A stretch of DNA of 64,000 bases from Pseudomonadota bacterium (lineage in GTDB: Bacteria > Pseudomonadota > Gammaproteobacteria > Burkholderiales > Burkholderiaceae_C). Below, piece by piece: positions 33,665-42,119 of the stretch. The number at the start of each line of letters is the position of its first letter. The first letter of the stretch is position 1. Position numbers and translations under genes: made by a program. Below the pieces are notes generated by a model. It had not been told where the DNA came from. It made no database searches and saw only the letters and a list, made by a program, of their open reading frames with translations. The DNA is taken from contig JAUNUR010000004.1 of the NCBI GenBank assembly GCA_030538085.1, positions 1-64,000 of the forward strand, read 5' to 3'.

Positions 33665-36001
33665 ATGGCGAAACGGACGATGACGCTGCGTGAACAGGCG
33701 GGCATGCTGGCCACGCCCGGAATGGCCGCGGCGCCGGTGCTGGATCTGATGTGCTCGCATTTCGTGCTGACCCTCGCGGCGCAGCAGGGCAACAAGTTCA
33801 ATGTCCGTCGCGACATCAATGGCCTGATGGCCCTGGCCGGACGCCACCTGATGTGGCCCGAAGGCGTGTTGCTGCGCCTGCGCGAGTTTCTCGTCCGCCG
33901 CTGCAAGGACAACGAGTTCTGGCGCGGCCATGAAGGCCTGTCCCACGCCGAGTTTCTGGAGCGGCACGGCATCTGGCGTGGCCCCTACGAAGAAGGTACG
34001 CTGTTTTTCTATCTGGACGAGTACGCCAAGGACTCGCCCAAGGACCTGCTGGCGTTGCTGGCCAGCACCGGCCAATGGCTCAACCACGCGCTCAAGAAGC
34101 AGTCCACGCTGGTAGAGAAGAACATCGACTCGCTCGCGAATCTGCTGCAGCTCAACAAGGCCGAGCGCGCGCTGCTGCTGTACGGCACGCTGGCGCGTTA
34201 CCAGCGCGACTTGCGCAGCATCCTGGTCGAGTTCAAGGTCAACAACGCCCCCGAGGCGTACGAGGCCATCGCGACCCTGGCTGGCGTGACCGCCGTCGAG
34301 GTGGGCGAGGCGCTGCGCGCCGGTGGCCGGCTGGAGCGCATCGGGTTGGTGGACAACCTGATCTCCGAGCACAGCATCACCGATCTGGCCGACTTGATGA
34401 AAGTCAGCGAAAAGCTGCCCCCGGTGCTGATGCGTGAATACCGCGACCGCGCCGAGCTGATGGCGGTGTTCACCCGCCCGGCGGCCAAGAGCGCGCTGCA
34501 AAGCAGCGATTTCCAGTTCGTCGGCGACGACGTACAGGTGCTCATTCACCTGCTGCGCAAGGCCCAGGCCACCCAGGCGCAGGGCGTCAACGTGCTGCTG
34601 TACGGCCCGCCCGGCACCGGCAAGACCGAGCTGGCCAAGGTGGTGGCCGCCGAGGCGGGGCTGGACCTGTTCGAGGTGGAATACGCCGACCGCGACGGCA
34701 ACAGCCTGTCGGGCCGCGACCGCTACCGCTCGATGCAGATCGCCCAGGTGTTCCTGAAGGGCTCGCAAGAGGCCGCGCTGCTGTTCGACGAGGTGGAAGA
34801 CGTGTTCCCGCCCATCAGCGTGGACGCCGCCGGCCTGATGGCGCGCGCCGAGCAGCAGGCCATGCCGGCCGCCATGGGCCACAGCGTGAGCGGCAAGGCC
34901 TGGGTCAACCAGATCCTGGAGAGTAACCCGGTGCCCACCATCTGGGTCACCAACCGCATCGAGCAGATCGACCCGGCCTTCCGGCGCCGTTTCGCCTATC
35001 ACCTGGAGTTGAAGTCGCCCCCGCCCGGCGCGCGCGAGCAGCTCATCCGCAAGACGCTCGCGGGCGTGGCCGTCAGCGACGCCTTCGTCGCCAAGCTGAC
35101 CGAGCGCAAGGGCCTGACGCCGGCGCAAATCCGCACCGCCGTGCGCTTTGCCGATCTGGCCCACGTGGGCGACACAGCGGGTGGCGAGGCGTTCGAGGCG
35201 CTGATCGAGCGGCAGCTTAAAAACTCCGACGCCGCGCTGGGCCGCAAGGCCGATGACGGCGCGACCAGGGGGCGCCGGCAGGTCACCACCTACGACCTGG
35301 ACATGCTCAACGTGGAGAGCCGTTTCGAGATCCCGCGCATCGTCGAGGCGTTGAAGGCGCGCGGCCATGGCGCGCTGTGCTTCTACGGCGCACCCGGCAC
35401 CGGCAAGACGGCGCTGGGCGAATACATCGCCCAGCAGATGGAGCAGCCGCTCATCATCAAGCAGGCCAGCGACCTGGTGAGCAAGTACGTGGGCGAGACC
35501 GAGCAGAACATGGCCGCCATGTTCAAGGAGGCGCTGGAAGAAAAAGCCGTGCTGCTGCTCGACGAGGCCGACAGCTTCCTGCTCGACCGCCGTGGCGCGC
35601 AGCGCAGCTACGAAGTGACGGAAGTCAACGAGATGTTGCAACAGATGGAGCTCCACCACGGCGTGTTCATCTGCACCACCAACCTGCTCGACCGCATCGA
35701 CCAGGCGGCGTTGCGGCGCTTCACCTTCAAGATCAGGTTCAAGCCGCTCACCGCCGAGCAGCGCGAGCGCATGTTCATCACCGAGGCGCTGAAGGGCGAT
35801 GCCGACGCGCTCACCGACGAGGCGCGCCGCCGCCTGGCGAAGCTGGAGCAGCTTTGCCCCGGCGACTTCGCCGCCGTCAAGCGCCAGACCGACATCCTGG
35901 CGACGGATTTCTCGGTGGAAGAATTTCTGGAGCAACTGGAGGCCGAACACCGCATCAAGCCCGAGGTGCGCGAGCAACGCTCGATGGGCTTCATGCACTG
36001 A
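33665..36001 (+). CDS. Tandem AAA+ ATPase
   Basis: 778 residues. An alpha-helical N-terminal region of about 285 residues has no recognised domain. AAA domain 1 has Walker A GPPGTGKT (314-321) and Walker B LLFDEVED (372-379). AAA domain 2 has Walker A GAPGTGKT (575-582), a pore-loop-like SKYVGETEQNM, Walker B LLLDEADSF (D633-E634) and sensor-like CTTNLLDRID. Both sites look competent. Two-ring AAA+ proteins unfold or remodel protein complexes. GGGAGG stands before the ATG at 33665. No protease or chaperone gene is adjacent; a 132-residue unknown gene follows. The target is unknown. Confidence 0.85.
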   Translation: MAKRTMTLREQAGMLATPGMAAAPVLDLMCSHFVLTLAAQQGNKFNVRRDINGLMALAGRHLMWPEGVLLRLREFLVRRCKDNEFWRGHEGLSHAEFLERHGIWRGPYEEGTLFFYLDEYAKDSPKDLLALLASTGQWLNHALKKQSTLVEKNIDSLANLLQLNKAERALLLYGTLARYQRDLRSILVEFKVNNAPEAYEAIATLAGVTAVEVGEALRAGGRLERIGLVDNLISEHSITDLADLMKVSEKLPPVLMREYRDRAELMAVFTRPAAKSALQSSDFQFVGDDVQVLIHLLRKAQATQAQGVNVLLYGPPGTGKTELAKVVAAEAGLDLFEVEYADRDGNSLSGRDRYRSMQIAQVFLKGSQEAALLFDEVEDVFPPISVDAAGLMARAEQQAMPAAMGHSVSGKAWVNQILESNPVPTIWVTNRIEQIDPAFRRRFAYHLELKSPPPGAREQLIRKTLAGVAVSDAFVAKLTERKGLTPAQIRTAVRFADLAHVGDTAGGEAFEALIERQLKNSDAALGRKADDGATRGRRQVTTYDLDMLNVESRFEIPRIVEALKARGHGALCFYGAPGTGKTALGEYIAQQMEQPLIIKQASDLVSKYVGETEQNMAAMFKEALEEKAVLLLDEADSFLLDRRGAQRSYEVTEVNEMLQQMELHHGVFICTTNLLDRIDQAALRRFTFKIRFKPLTAEQRERMFITEALKGDADALTDEARRRLAKLEQLCPGDFAAVKRQTDILATDFSVEEFLEQLEAEHRIKPEVREQRSMGFMH

Positions 36002-36080
36002 ACAAGCGTCAGTCATCGGTTGGATGACATGGCACAAGAGCCCAGCCCGCAGCCCACACCCCACTCGTTCTGGACAAACG

Positions 36081-36479
36081 ATGACAACGAATAAAGATGA
36101 CGTGAAAAGCGCCCTGTTCGCCTGGATTGATGCAAAACTGTCAGGCGAAATCCCTGAACACACCGTCGCGTACCACTTCAATCTTTACGAAGGCACCGAT
36201 TCGGTTCACGTGCAATTGGTGGGCACATCGACATTTGACGCGGGCGAAAACCCTGAAACAGACTATTGGCCAGGTGAAGAAACATTCTCGACCGACGACG
36301 ACGTGCTGGAGATTCCGTTCACCGTGGCGGGGCCTGACTGGCAAGCGTGGTTGAAAACGTCGACGGAACTGCTGAACGACTACTTGGCGACTGGGAAGAT
36401 GTCTGCCGTGCTCAAGCAATCCGCAGGCGTGGGGGCCGGGTTCGTGGACGGAGACATGTATCTTCTGTGGCGGGCATGA
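36081..36479 (+). CDS. Hypothetical protein, acidic, 132 residues
   Basis: Not recognised. It begins MTTNKDDVKSALFAWID and is acidic overall (DAGENPETDYWPGEETFSTDDD), with alternating strand-like stretches (HTVAYHFNLYEG, SVHVQLVGTSTF) and a helical second half, ending MYLLWRA. No signal peptide, no membrane segment, no cysteine. The coding region is visibly less GC-rich than neighbours, suggesting later acquisition. Size, acidity and isolation resemble immunity-type proteins, but no toxin gene is present, so this is only a thought. It starts 80 bp after the tandem AAA+ gene. Confidence 0.6.
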   Translation: MTTNKDDVKSALFAWIDAKLSGEIPEHTVAYHFNLYEGTDSVHVQLVGTSTFDAGENPETDYWPGEETFSTDDDVLEIPFTVAGPDWQAWLKTSTELLNDYLATGKMSAVLKQSAGVGAGFVDGDMYLLWRA

Positions 36480-36646
36480 AGTCCCGCGCTGGGGAGTTTC
36501 ATGGTCACGCAGGAAGATAAGAGCCTGTTCAAGGCGCAGCGCTTATCCGCCACGCACCTGGGCCATTAAGCCGTACTTCATCCCTTCGGTGCACACTGTG
36601 GGCACACAGTCGAATGGCGACTGTGCTCACGCACAGGAGATGAATC

Positions 36647-36934
36647 ATGAAATCGACCGTACTTCTGGCGGCCATCGCCTTGTTGACCGTCACGGCCTGC
36701 AGCCCGCTCACGGTGGGTGATCTTGACCACGAGCCCACCCACGCCATCAGCGGTTACGACCATGGGATGGTGCCGGTATCCAATTCCGCGACGGCCCGTG
36801 ATCGCGCCCATGGCTGGCGCTACTTCTCCGATCCAGCCACGTTGCGCGCCGTGGTGATCAGCCCACAGGGCGACTATTACCTGAGCCGTGGCAGGGGCCT
36901 GCGCTGGGTAGCGGGCACGCAGACAGTCATCTGA
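36647..36934 (+). CDS. Small putative lipoprotein
   Basis: 95 residues. Signal peptide MKSTVLLAAIALLTVTAC with a lipobox-like LTVTAC, so Cys18 would be lipidated. The mature part is short and polar and ends LRWVAGTQTVI; YFSDPATLRAVVISPQGDYYLSRGRGLRW reads like a small beta domain. AGGAG lies before the ATG. Not recognised beyond that. A truncated MITE inside an R2 repeat starts right after its stop. Confidence 0.6.
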   Translation: MKSTVLLAAIALLTVTACSPLTVGDLDHEPTHAISGYDHGMVPVSNSATARDRAHGWRYFSDPATLRAVVISPQGDYYLSRGRGLRWVAGTQTVI

Positions 36935-36958
36935 TCCATTACCACTTCAAGGCTTCAA
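36935..36958 (+). repeat. R2 repeat, left fragment interrupted by the MITE
   Basis: CCATTACCACTTCAAGGCTT, then CAA, matches the left end of the R2 copy at 21503-21638. Its right part continues at 37112-37208 after the MITE fragment. Confidence 0.65.
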
Positions 36959-37115
36959 CCTAGAAACGGCAGTTGACCGCTCGCCATCCTTGGGCAACCG
37001 GCATGAGCACTGACTTTCGCAGCTTCGATCGCGTTCACCTGTTGGGTGAGCGCGCTATGCACCCGATCGCACCGCGTTGGCCGCACCATGCGGCGTTGCT
37101 CGTCCTTGCAGGCAC
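36959..37115 (+). mobile_element. MITE-like element, truncated copy C inside R2
   Basis: Starts with the 17-bp end CCTAGAAACGGCAGTTG and follows copies A and B closely for about 157 bp, then breaks off at GCAGGCAC, where R2 sequence (ACGCCGTCTGG) takes over. The right terminal repeat is missing. The junction falls on a GCAC shared by both elements. Confidence 0.85.
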
Positions 37116-37208
37116 ACGCCGTCTGGATTCCGGCCTCGTATCGCGCGGTACGAGCAGGCTTTGCGCCGCAATGACGAGATACTGCGGCTTTGATCTGAAA
37201 TTTGGAAT
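37112..37208 (+). repeat. R2 repeat, right fragment
   Basis: GCACACGCCGTCTGGATTCC, then a variant middle, then CAATGACGAGATACTGCGGC and TTTGATCTGAAATTTGGAAT, the right end of R2. The rest of 37209-37427 is AT-rich non-coding sequence without a recognisable gene. Confidence 0.7.
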
Positions 37209-37427
37209 GAGCGTCTCTGCGCCGGGTTTACGACCTTGACGCGCCCCGCACTCCCTGCCGTGGATTGCGATGCACCCGGCAGGGGGAGTCCTATTATTTT
37301 TCAATGATGAAATAGCAGCTTTGCCCTTTGAATACAAGCGCAAACAGCTCCTATTTCCAGACTGACAAACGGCTTCAAACAGTTGTCGCTTGTTTTGGGG
37401 CCTGAGCAACCCGGACGTCACGCGGGA

Positions 37428-37639
37428 CTATTGACGTTTTCAAAAATCACGACAGCGCGGGCCATCAGAAAAACCCCCTCGCATTCCCTCGTCATTGCGG
37501 CGAAGGCCGCAATCCATGGGGCGTCACCTTGACACGGTGTTGACCTGCGGACACTGTGTGGATTGCGGCCTTCGCCGCAATGGCGGGATGAGGTAAAAGC
37601 ATGACATAGGCTTGTCCTGAATGACGAAACTCTCAATAG
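37428..37639 (+). repeat. R1 intergenic repeat, full copy
   Basis: About 212 bp, same layout as 9623-9839: CTATTGACGTTTTC end, C-rich stretch, CATTGCGGCGAAGGCCGCAA, ACACGGTGTT dyad, GATTGCGGCCTTCGCCGCAA, and GAAACTCTCAATAG end. The two ends are imperfect inverted repeats (CTATTGA / TCAATAG). Confidence 0.8.
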
Positions 37640-37744
37640 GTTGACCTGGCAGCGCGTCTTCCCTACGACTGGAAAGCATGATCCACCAGACGATCAGCCG
37701 CAGGATGACAAGCCGCCGCCAGCGCTTCCAGCAAAATCACGCGC

Positions 37745-38905
37745 ATGAAGCAAGCATTACGGTTTCTTGGAGCAGCGGTCGTTGCTGGAGTGCTGACCAG
37801 TTGCGCGGTGAAGTCGCCACCCAGGCCTGCGGCCCCCCCGGCCTCCCCCGCCACCGAACCCGCCTTGCCACCGCCCGGCCCGGTGGCCGATGGCGCGCCC
37901 ATCGGCCCCGCCATCGAGCGTGGGCGCAGCCGCTGGGTGCCGGTGCGCTGGGCCGACCTGCCGGGGTTCGAGCAGGACAACACCACCGAGGCCTGGAATG
38001 CCTGGATCAAGAGTTGCGAGCGCCCCGGCGCCACCTTCGGGCGCCTGTGCAGCGAAGTACGACGCTTGTCGCTGGCCAGCGCCGATGAGCAACGCCACTG
38101 GATGATGGCCCGCCTGCAGCCCTATCGCGTGGAGCCGCTGGGCGCTCCGGCCGAAGGGCTGCTGACCAGCTATTTCGAGCCGATGTACGAAGCCTCGCGC
38201 AACGCGCAAGCCGGTTTTGGCGCGCCACTGTACCGCCCACCCGCCACGCTGGCGCGGCGCAAGCCTTGGTACACGCGGCAGGAAATGGAAACCCTGCCCG
38301 AGGCGCGCGCGCAGCTCGCCGGCAGTGAAATAGCCTTTCTTGCCGACCCGGTGGAGGCGCTGATCCTGCAGATCCAGGGTTCTGGCCGCGTGCGCGTGAC
38401 CGAGGCCGATGGCAGCCAGCGCCTGGTGCGGCTGGCCTTTGCCGCCACCAACGACCAGCCCTACCGCAGCCCCGGCAAATGGCTGATCGACCAGGGCCTG
38501 CTGCGCGGCGACGTCACCTGGCCCGGCATCCGCAACGCGCTGGCGGCCAACCCACAGGTGTTGCAGGGCTTTCTGTGGAGCAACCCGCGCATGGTGTTCT
38601 TCCGCGAAGAGCCACTGAGCCCGCTGGACGCGCAATTCGGCCCGCGCGGCGCACAGGGCGTGGCGCTGACGCCGGGACGCTCGATCGCCGTCGATCCGCA
38701 GAGCATTCCCTACGGCACGCCGGTGTGGTTGTCTTCGAACGGCCCCGTAGCCAGCCTCAACCGCCTGGTGATGGCGCAGGACACCGGCAGCGCCATCGTC
38801 GGCGCCGTGCGGGCCGACTACTTCGCCGGCTGGGGCGCCGAGGCGGGCGAATTCGCCGGCCGCATGAAGCAGCCGCTGCGGATGTGGGTGCTGTGGCCCA
38901 AGTGA
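37745..38905 (+). CDS. mltA: Membrane-bound lytic murein transglycosylase A
   Basis: 386 residues. Lipoprotein signal with lipobox LTSC (Cys about 19), then a proline/alanine linker and the MltA domain: LLTSYFEPMYEASRN, FLADPVEALILQIQGSGRV and the C-terminal 3D domain ending LNRLVMAQDTGSAIVGAVRADYFAG, which holds the catalytic Asp of the D-T-G-S-A-I motif. It cleaves peptidoglycan to 1,6-anhydro products at the outer membrane. Stands alone, with a repeat-filled upstream region. Confidence 0.95.
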   Translation: MKQALRFLGAAVVAGVLTSCAVKSPPRPAAPPASPATEPALPPPGPVADGAPIGPAIERGRSRWVPVRWADLPGFEQDNTTEAWNAWIKSCERPGATFGRLCSEVRRLSLASADEQRHWMMARLQPYRVEPLGAPAEGLLTSYFEPMYEASRNAQAGFGAPLYRPPATLARRKPWYTRQEMETLPEARAQLAGSEIAFLADPVEALILQIQGSGRVRVTEADGSQRLVRLAFAATNDQPYRSPGKWLIDQGLLRGDVTWPGIRNALAANPQVLQGFLWSNPRMVFFREEPLSPLDAQFGPRGAQGVALTPGRSIAVDPQSIPYGTPVWLSSNGPVASLNRLVMAQDTGSAIVGAVRADYFAGWGAEAGEFAGRMKQPLRMWVLWPK

Positions 38906-38945
38906 GAGTGGAGGCCGGTGGCTCGGTATCGAAAACGGCCTTGCT

Positions 38946-39083
38946 ATTCCAATTCCAGATCAAAGCCGCCACATTTCGTCATTGCGGCGAAGGCCGGAAT
39001 CCAGACGGCGTGTGCGGGGGGAGCCATGGATCCCGGCCTTCGCCGGGGTGACGGTTGTTGATGTCCTGAAGTGGAAATGGAAT
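38946..39083 (-). repeat. R2 intergenic repeat, full inverted copy
   Basis: About 138 bp, inverted relative to 21503-21638. Ends ATTCCAATTCCAGATCAAAG and GAAGTGGAAATGGAAT; inner CATTGCGGCGAAGGCCGGAA and ATCCCGGCCTTCGCCGGGGT palindromic blocks. Confidence 0.8.
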
Positions 39084-39090
39084 TGCCTGT

Positions 39091-39137
39091 CCATCAAGCA
39101 AAAAGGCCCGCTGCGCGCGGGCCTTTTTGCTTGATGG
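39091..39137. terminator. Bidirectional terminator between mltA and phoX
   Basis: A perfect 21-bp stem: arm 39091-39111 (starts CCATCAAGCAAAAAGGCC) and arm 39117-39137, with a 5-nt loop. A and T runs inside the stem give U tracts on both strands, serving both convergent genes. Confidence 0.92.
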
Positions 39138-39173
39138 GCGCCACGCGGATCGCGAGGCGCCACACGGTCATCG

Positions 39174-41342
39174 TCAGATGGCGATGGTGCCGCCGTCGGT
39201 GCGCGTCACCACTACGGTGGCCGAGCGCGGGCGCTTGTGGCCGTGGTGCAGCTTGTCGCTGGCCGGCGCCTGGTTGCCGGGCCAGTGGCTGGTGAACGTG
39301 TTGGTGGCGAAATCGCCCGCGGCCTCGCCTGGGTGCTGCACGTTGAAGAACAACGTCTTGCCGTCGGGCGTGACCACCACGCCGGTGATCTCGCAGTCGA
39401 ACGGGCCGACCAGGAAGCGGCGCACGTTGGCGTCGGTGGCCTGGGCGCCCACGATGGTGGCCTGGCCGTCCCGGGTGGTGACCTTGCCACCATCACCCAC
39501 CTGGCCAGGGATGGCGGCCAGCATCATGCAGTTGGTCACGTCGGTGTAGGAGCCATCGTCGGTCTGGATCCACAGCAGGCCGCCGGCGTTGCCGTTGCGC
39601 TGGTCGAAGTACAGGCCATCGGGGCTGGAAAAGTCGTTCACGGCGGTCAGGCCGGACAGGTTCTCGCTTTGCTTGTTGTCGCTGCGGGCGCCGAACAGGT
39701 ACACGTCCCACTGGAACTTGGTGCCGGCCTGGCCGCCTTCTTCCTTCCAGCGGATGATGTGACCGTTCTGGTTCTTCAGGCGCGGGTTGGCGGCATCCAG
39801 CGGCACCTTGGTGCCATCGCGCTGCGAGTTGTTGGTCATGGTCATGTAAACCTCGTTGTTCAACGGGTTCACGCCACCCCACTCGGGGCGGTCCATCTTG
39901 GTGGCGCCCATGAAGTCGGCGGCCAGACGGCAGTGGATCAGCACGTCGCCCTGGTCGGCGAAGGGGTAGAGCTTGTTGCCGGCGTCGATGCCGTTCTTGC
40001 CGTGCGTCAGCTCCAGCCACTCACCGCTACCGTCGGCGTTGAACCTGGCTGCATACAGCTTGCCCTTGTCCAGGTACTTGGCGCCCACGGCGGTACCGCC
40101 GTCGATGTCCTTCGGATCCCACTTGGCGTCGGAGACGAACTTGTACACGTATTCGTTGCGCGCATCGTCACCCGAGTAAATGACGATGGGCTCGCCCGCC
40201 TTGGCCGGCGCCGGCCAGGAGCCTTCGTGGTTGAAGCGGCCCAGCGCGGTGCGCTTGACGGGCTTGCTGTCGGGGCGGAACGGGTCGATCTCGACCACCC
40301 AGCCAAAGGTGTTGAAGCTGTTGCGGTGGTCTCCGGCGGCGGTGGCGGCGCTGACCTTGCTGTTCCAGCGCTGGTAGGACTCGCCATCGGGTGAATCCCA
40401 GCCGTAGGGGTTCTTGCGGCCTTCGGGCAGGCCATAGCGCTTGAGCGCCACGATCTCGCTGGCGCTGCGCTGGGCATCGTCGCCGGCGGCACGGCCGATG
40501 ACGTTGAGGTAGTTCTCCTCGCAGGTCAGGTAGGTGCCCCAGGGCGTGTAGCCGTTGGCGCAGTTGTTGTTCATGCCAAAAGCCAGCTTGCCATTGGGCG
40601 ACAGCTTGTTGATCAGCTTGGCGTTGCCGGCGGCGGGGCCGGCCATGTCCATTTCGGTGGCGCTGGTCACGCGGCGGTTGTATTTGGAGCCGCGCACCAT
40701 TTCCATGTCGTTGCTGCCGGCCTTGCGCTTGATCTCGACCACGCTGACGCCATGGGCGCGGATTTCCTTTTCCACCTCGGCGGCGGGGCGCTTGCCGTCC
40801 ACCGTGGTGCTGCCGGCGCCGTGCAGGCCGTAGGGGGCGACCACGTACTCGTGGTTCACGCACAGCAGGCCGCGGTCGGAGCGGTTGACGTCGTACTTGC
40901 CGTCTTCGGACAGGCCGAAGTAGTACATGCCGTCGTGGCCGTCGCCGATGCGGCGGTCGTAGGACTCGGGCGTCTCGGTGCCCTTGTCGCTCCAGGTGGC
41001 ATCGCCGTAATGCATGGGGTCACCCAGCGCGTGCAGGATGCTGACCTGGTAGCCGGCCGGCACGCTCACGGTGTCGGCGTTGGTCTTGGCCACGGCCGCG
41101 AAGTTCAGCGACACGGGGGTTGGCTCGGCCGGCGTCGGGGCAGCGGGTGTCTTGTTGTCATCACCACCGCCGCAGGCCGACAGGCCCACGCCGCCCAGCA
41201 GCGCGGCCGTGGTGGCGCCAATGCCGCCCTTGAGCGCGCCACGGCGGCTCAGGCGCGCGGCCAGGATGGTGTCCATGTGGGCGTTGGACGAATGGTTGAC
41301 GATCTCGTTGTCGTCGTATTCGGAATAAGGAATGGTGTTCAT
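39174..41342 (-). CDS. phoX: PhoX family alkaline phosphatase (Tat-exported)
   Basis: 722 residues. The N-terminus carries a twin-arginine signal (RLSRRGALKGG at about 30-40) before a hydrophobic stretch ending LSACGGGDD, so it may also be lipid-anchored. The body matches the DUF839/PhoX family: LLCVNHEYVVAPYG, NNNCANGYTPWGTYLTCEENYLN, SPDGLYFDQRNG and FLVGPFDCEITGVVVTPDGKTLFFNVQHPGE, a beta-propeller binding Fe3+ and Ca2+ that releases phosphate from phosphoesters. The start at 41342 begins the Tat signal. Four PhoB half-sites lie 65-104 bp upstream, strong support for phosphate-starvation control. Confidence 0.92.
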   Translation of the reverse strand: MNTIPYSEYDDNEIVNHSSNAHMDTILAARLSRRGALKGGIGATTAALLGGVGLSACGGGDDNKTPAAPTPAEPTPVSLNFAAVAKTNADTVSVPAGYQVSILHALGDPMHYGDATWSDKGTETPESYDRRIGDGHDGMYYFGLSEDGKYDVNRSDRGLLCVNHEYVVAPYGLHGAGSTTVDGKRPAAEVEKEIRAHGVSVVEIKRKAGSNDMEMVRGSKYNRRVTSATEMDMAGPAAGNAKLINKLSPNGKLAFGMNNNCANGYTPWGTYLTCEENYLNVIGRAAGDDAQRSASEIVALKRYGLPEGRKNPYGWDSPDGESYQRWNSKVSAATAAGDHRNSFNTFGWVVEIDPFRPDSKPVKRTALGRFNHEGSWPAPAKAGEPIVIYSGDDARNEYVYKFVSDAKWDPKDIDGGTAVGAKYLDKGKLYAARFNADGSGEWLELTHGKNGIDAGNKLYPFADQGDVLIHCRLAADFMGATKMDRPEWGGVNPLNNEVYMTMTNNSQRDGTKVPLDAANPRLKNQNGHIIRWKEEGGQAGTKFQWDVYLFGARSDNKQSENLSGLTAVNDFSSPDGLYFDQRNGNAGGLLWIQTDDGSYTDVTNCMMLAAIPGQVGDGGKVTTRDGQATIVGAQATDANVRRFLVGPFDCEITGVVVTPDGKTLFFNVQHPGEAAGDFATNTFTSHWPGNQAPASDKLHHGHKRPRSATVVVTRTDGGTIAI

Positions 41343-41406
41343 GACTGGTGGGACCTTCGTGAGATGAGGCAGACCTTGGGGGAAGGCCGCATCGTGCAGT
41401 CCCGAT

Positions 41407-41446
41407 GTGGCAGTGTCGTGACACCACCATGACGCGGTCATGACAG
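41407..41446 (-). promoter_or_regulatory. Pho box array (four PhoB half-sites) upstream of phoX
   Basis: On the minus strand CTGTCAT, GCGTCAT, GTGTCAC and CTGCCAC are spaced at exact 11-bp intervals (7-mers with 4-bp linkers), the geometry of tandem Pho boxes. The array lies just beyond the lrp stop codon and points into phoX. Confidence 0.82.
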
Positions 41447-41449
41447 TCG

Positions 41450-41941
41450 TCAGCGACCGCGCCGCGCTGAACTCAACTGCTCCAGCGGCAGCGCCCCGCC
41501 GGCCTTGACCTCGCCCAGCGAGAAGCTGGTGTGCATGTCCTTCACGTTCGGCAGGTTCAGCAGCACCTCTCGCGCGAAGCGGCTGAACTGTTCCAGGTCG
41601 GCCGCCACTACCTGCAGCTCGAAGGTGCCGGTGCCGCTGATGTAGTGGCAACTGACGATCTCGGGCCGCTCGCGGATGGCCTGCTCCAGCCCGCGCATCG
41701 ACGCCGCGCCGATCTGCGCCGCATCCAGCCGCACGAAGGCCAGCACGCCCAGGCCGATCTTGTGGCGGTCGATCTCGGCACGATAGCCGCGGATGAAACC
41801 GGCCTCTTCCAGCGCACGCACGCGGCGCCAGCAAGGCGCGGCGGACAGGCCGACGCGCTGCGCCAGCTCGGTGTTCGTCAAGCGCCCGTCCTGCTGCAGA
41901 TGTTGCAGGATGGCAAGGTCGTAAGCGTCAAGTTTTTCCAT
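41450..41941 (-). CDS. Lrp/AsnC family transcriptional regulator
   Basis: 163 residues. N-terminal HTH: LDAYDLAILQHLQQDGRLTNTELAQRVGLSAAPCWRRVRALEEAGFIRGYRAEID; C-terminal RAM effector domain with ISGTGTFELQVVA. Lrp-type proteins respond to amino acids. It is divergent from the indolepyruvate oxidoreductase gene, which it most likely regulates in response to aromatic or branched amino acids. A perfect 13-bp palindrome sits in the shared gap. Confidence 0.93.
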   Translation of the reverse strand: MEKLDAYDLAILQHLQQDGRLTNTELAQRVGLSAAPCWRRVRALEEAGFIRGYRAEIDRHKIGLGVLAFVRLDAAQIGAASMRGLEQAIRERPEIVSCHYISGTGTFELQVVAADLEQFSRFAREVLLNLPNVKDMHTSFSLGEVKAGGALPLEQLSSARRGR

Positions 41942-41956
41942 GGAGCACAGATTTTA

Positions 41957-41969
41957 GAAAGAGTCTTTC
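41957..41969. promoter_or_regulatory. Candidate Lrp operator in the lrp/ior gap
   Basis: GAAAGAGTCTTTC, a perfect palindrome 16 bp from the lrp start, in the 178-bp divergent gap. Similar CTTTC and TTCAAA motifs follow, as expected for cooperative Lrp binding. Confidence 0.5.
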
Positions 41970-42119
41970 ACTTTCGAGCTTCAAAAGGGAATGCAAAGAA
42001 AACACTTATCGCGGCAGGCGGCATACACTTTGCTTTCAAATAGAGCACAGGCGTGCCCACACGGCGCGCCACACATGCTGGCGCCCACGAGGCGGTGGCC
42101 CATACAGGAGACAAATGCG

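Noticed and set aside
33644..36181. An 845-codon minus-strand frame opposite the tandem AAA+ gene
   Set aside because: No recognisable domain, low-complexity GC-rich antisense composition, whole overlap with a gene that has clear Walker motifs.
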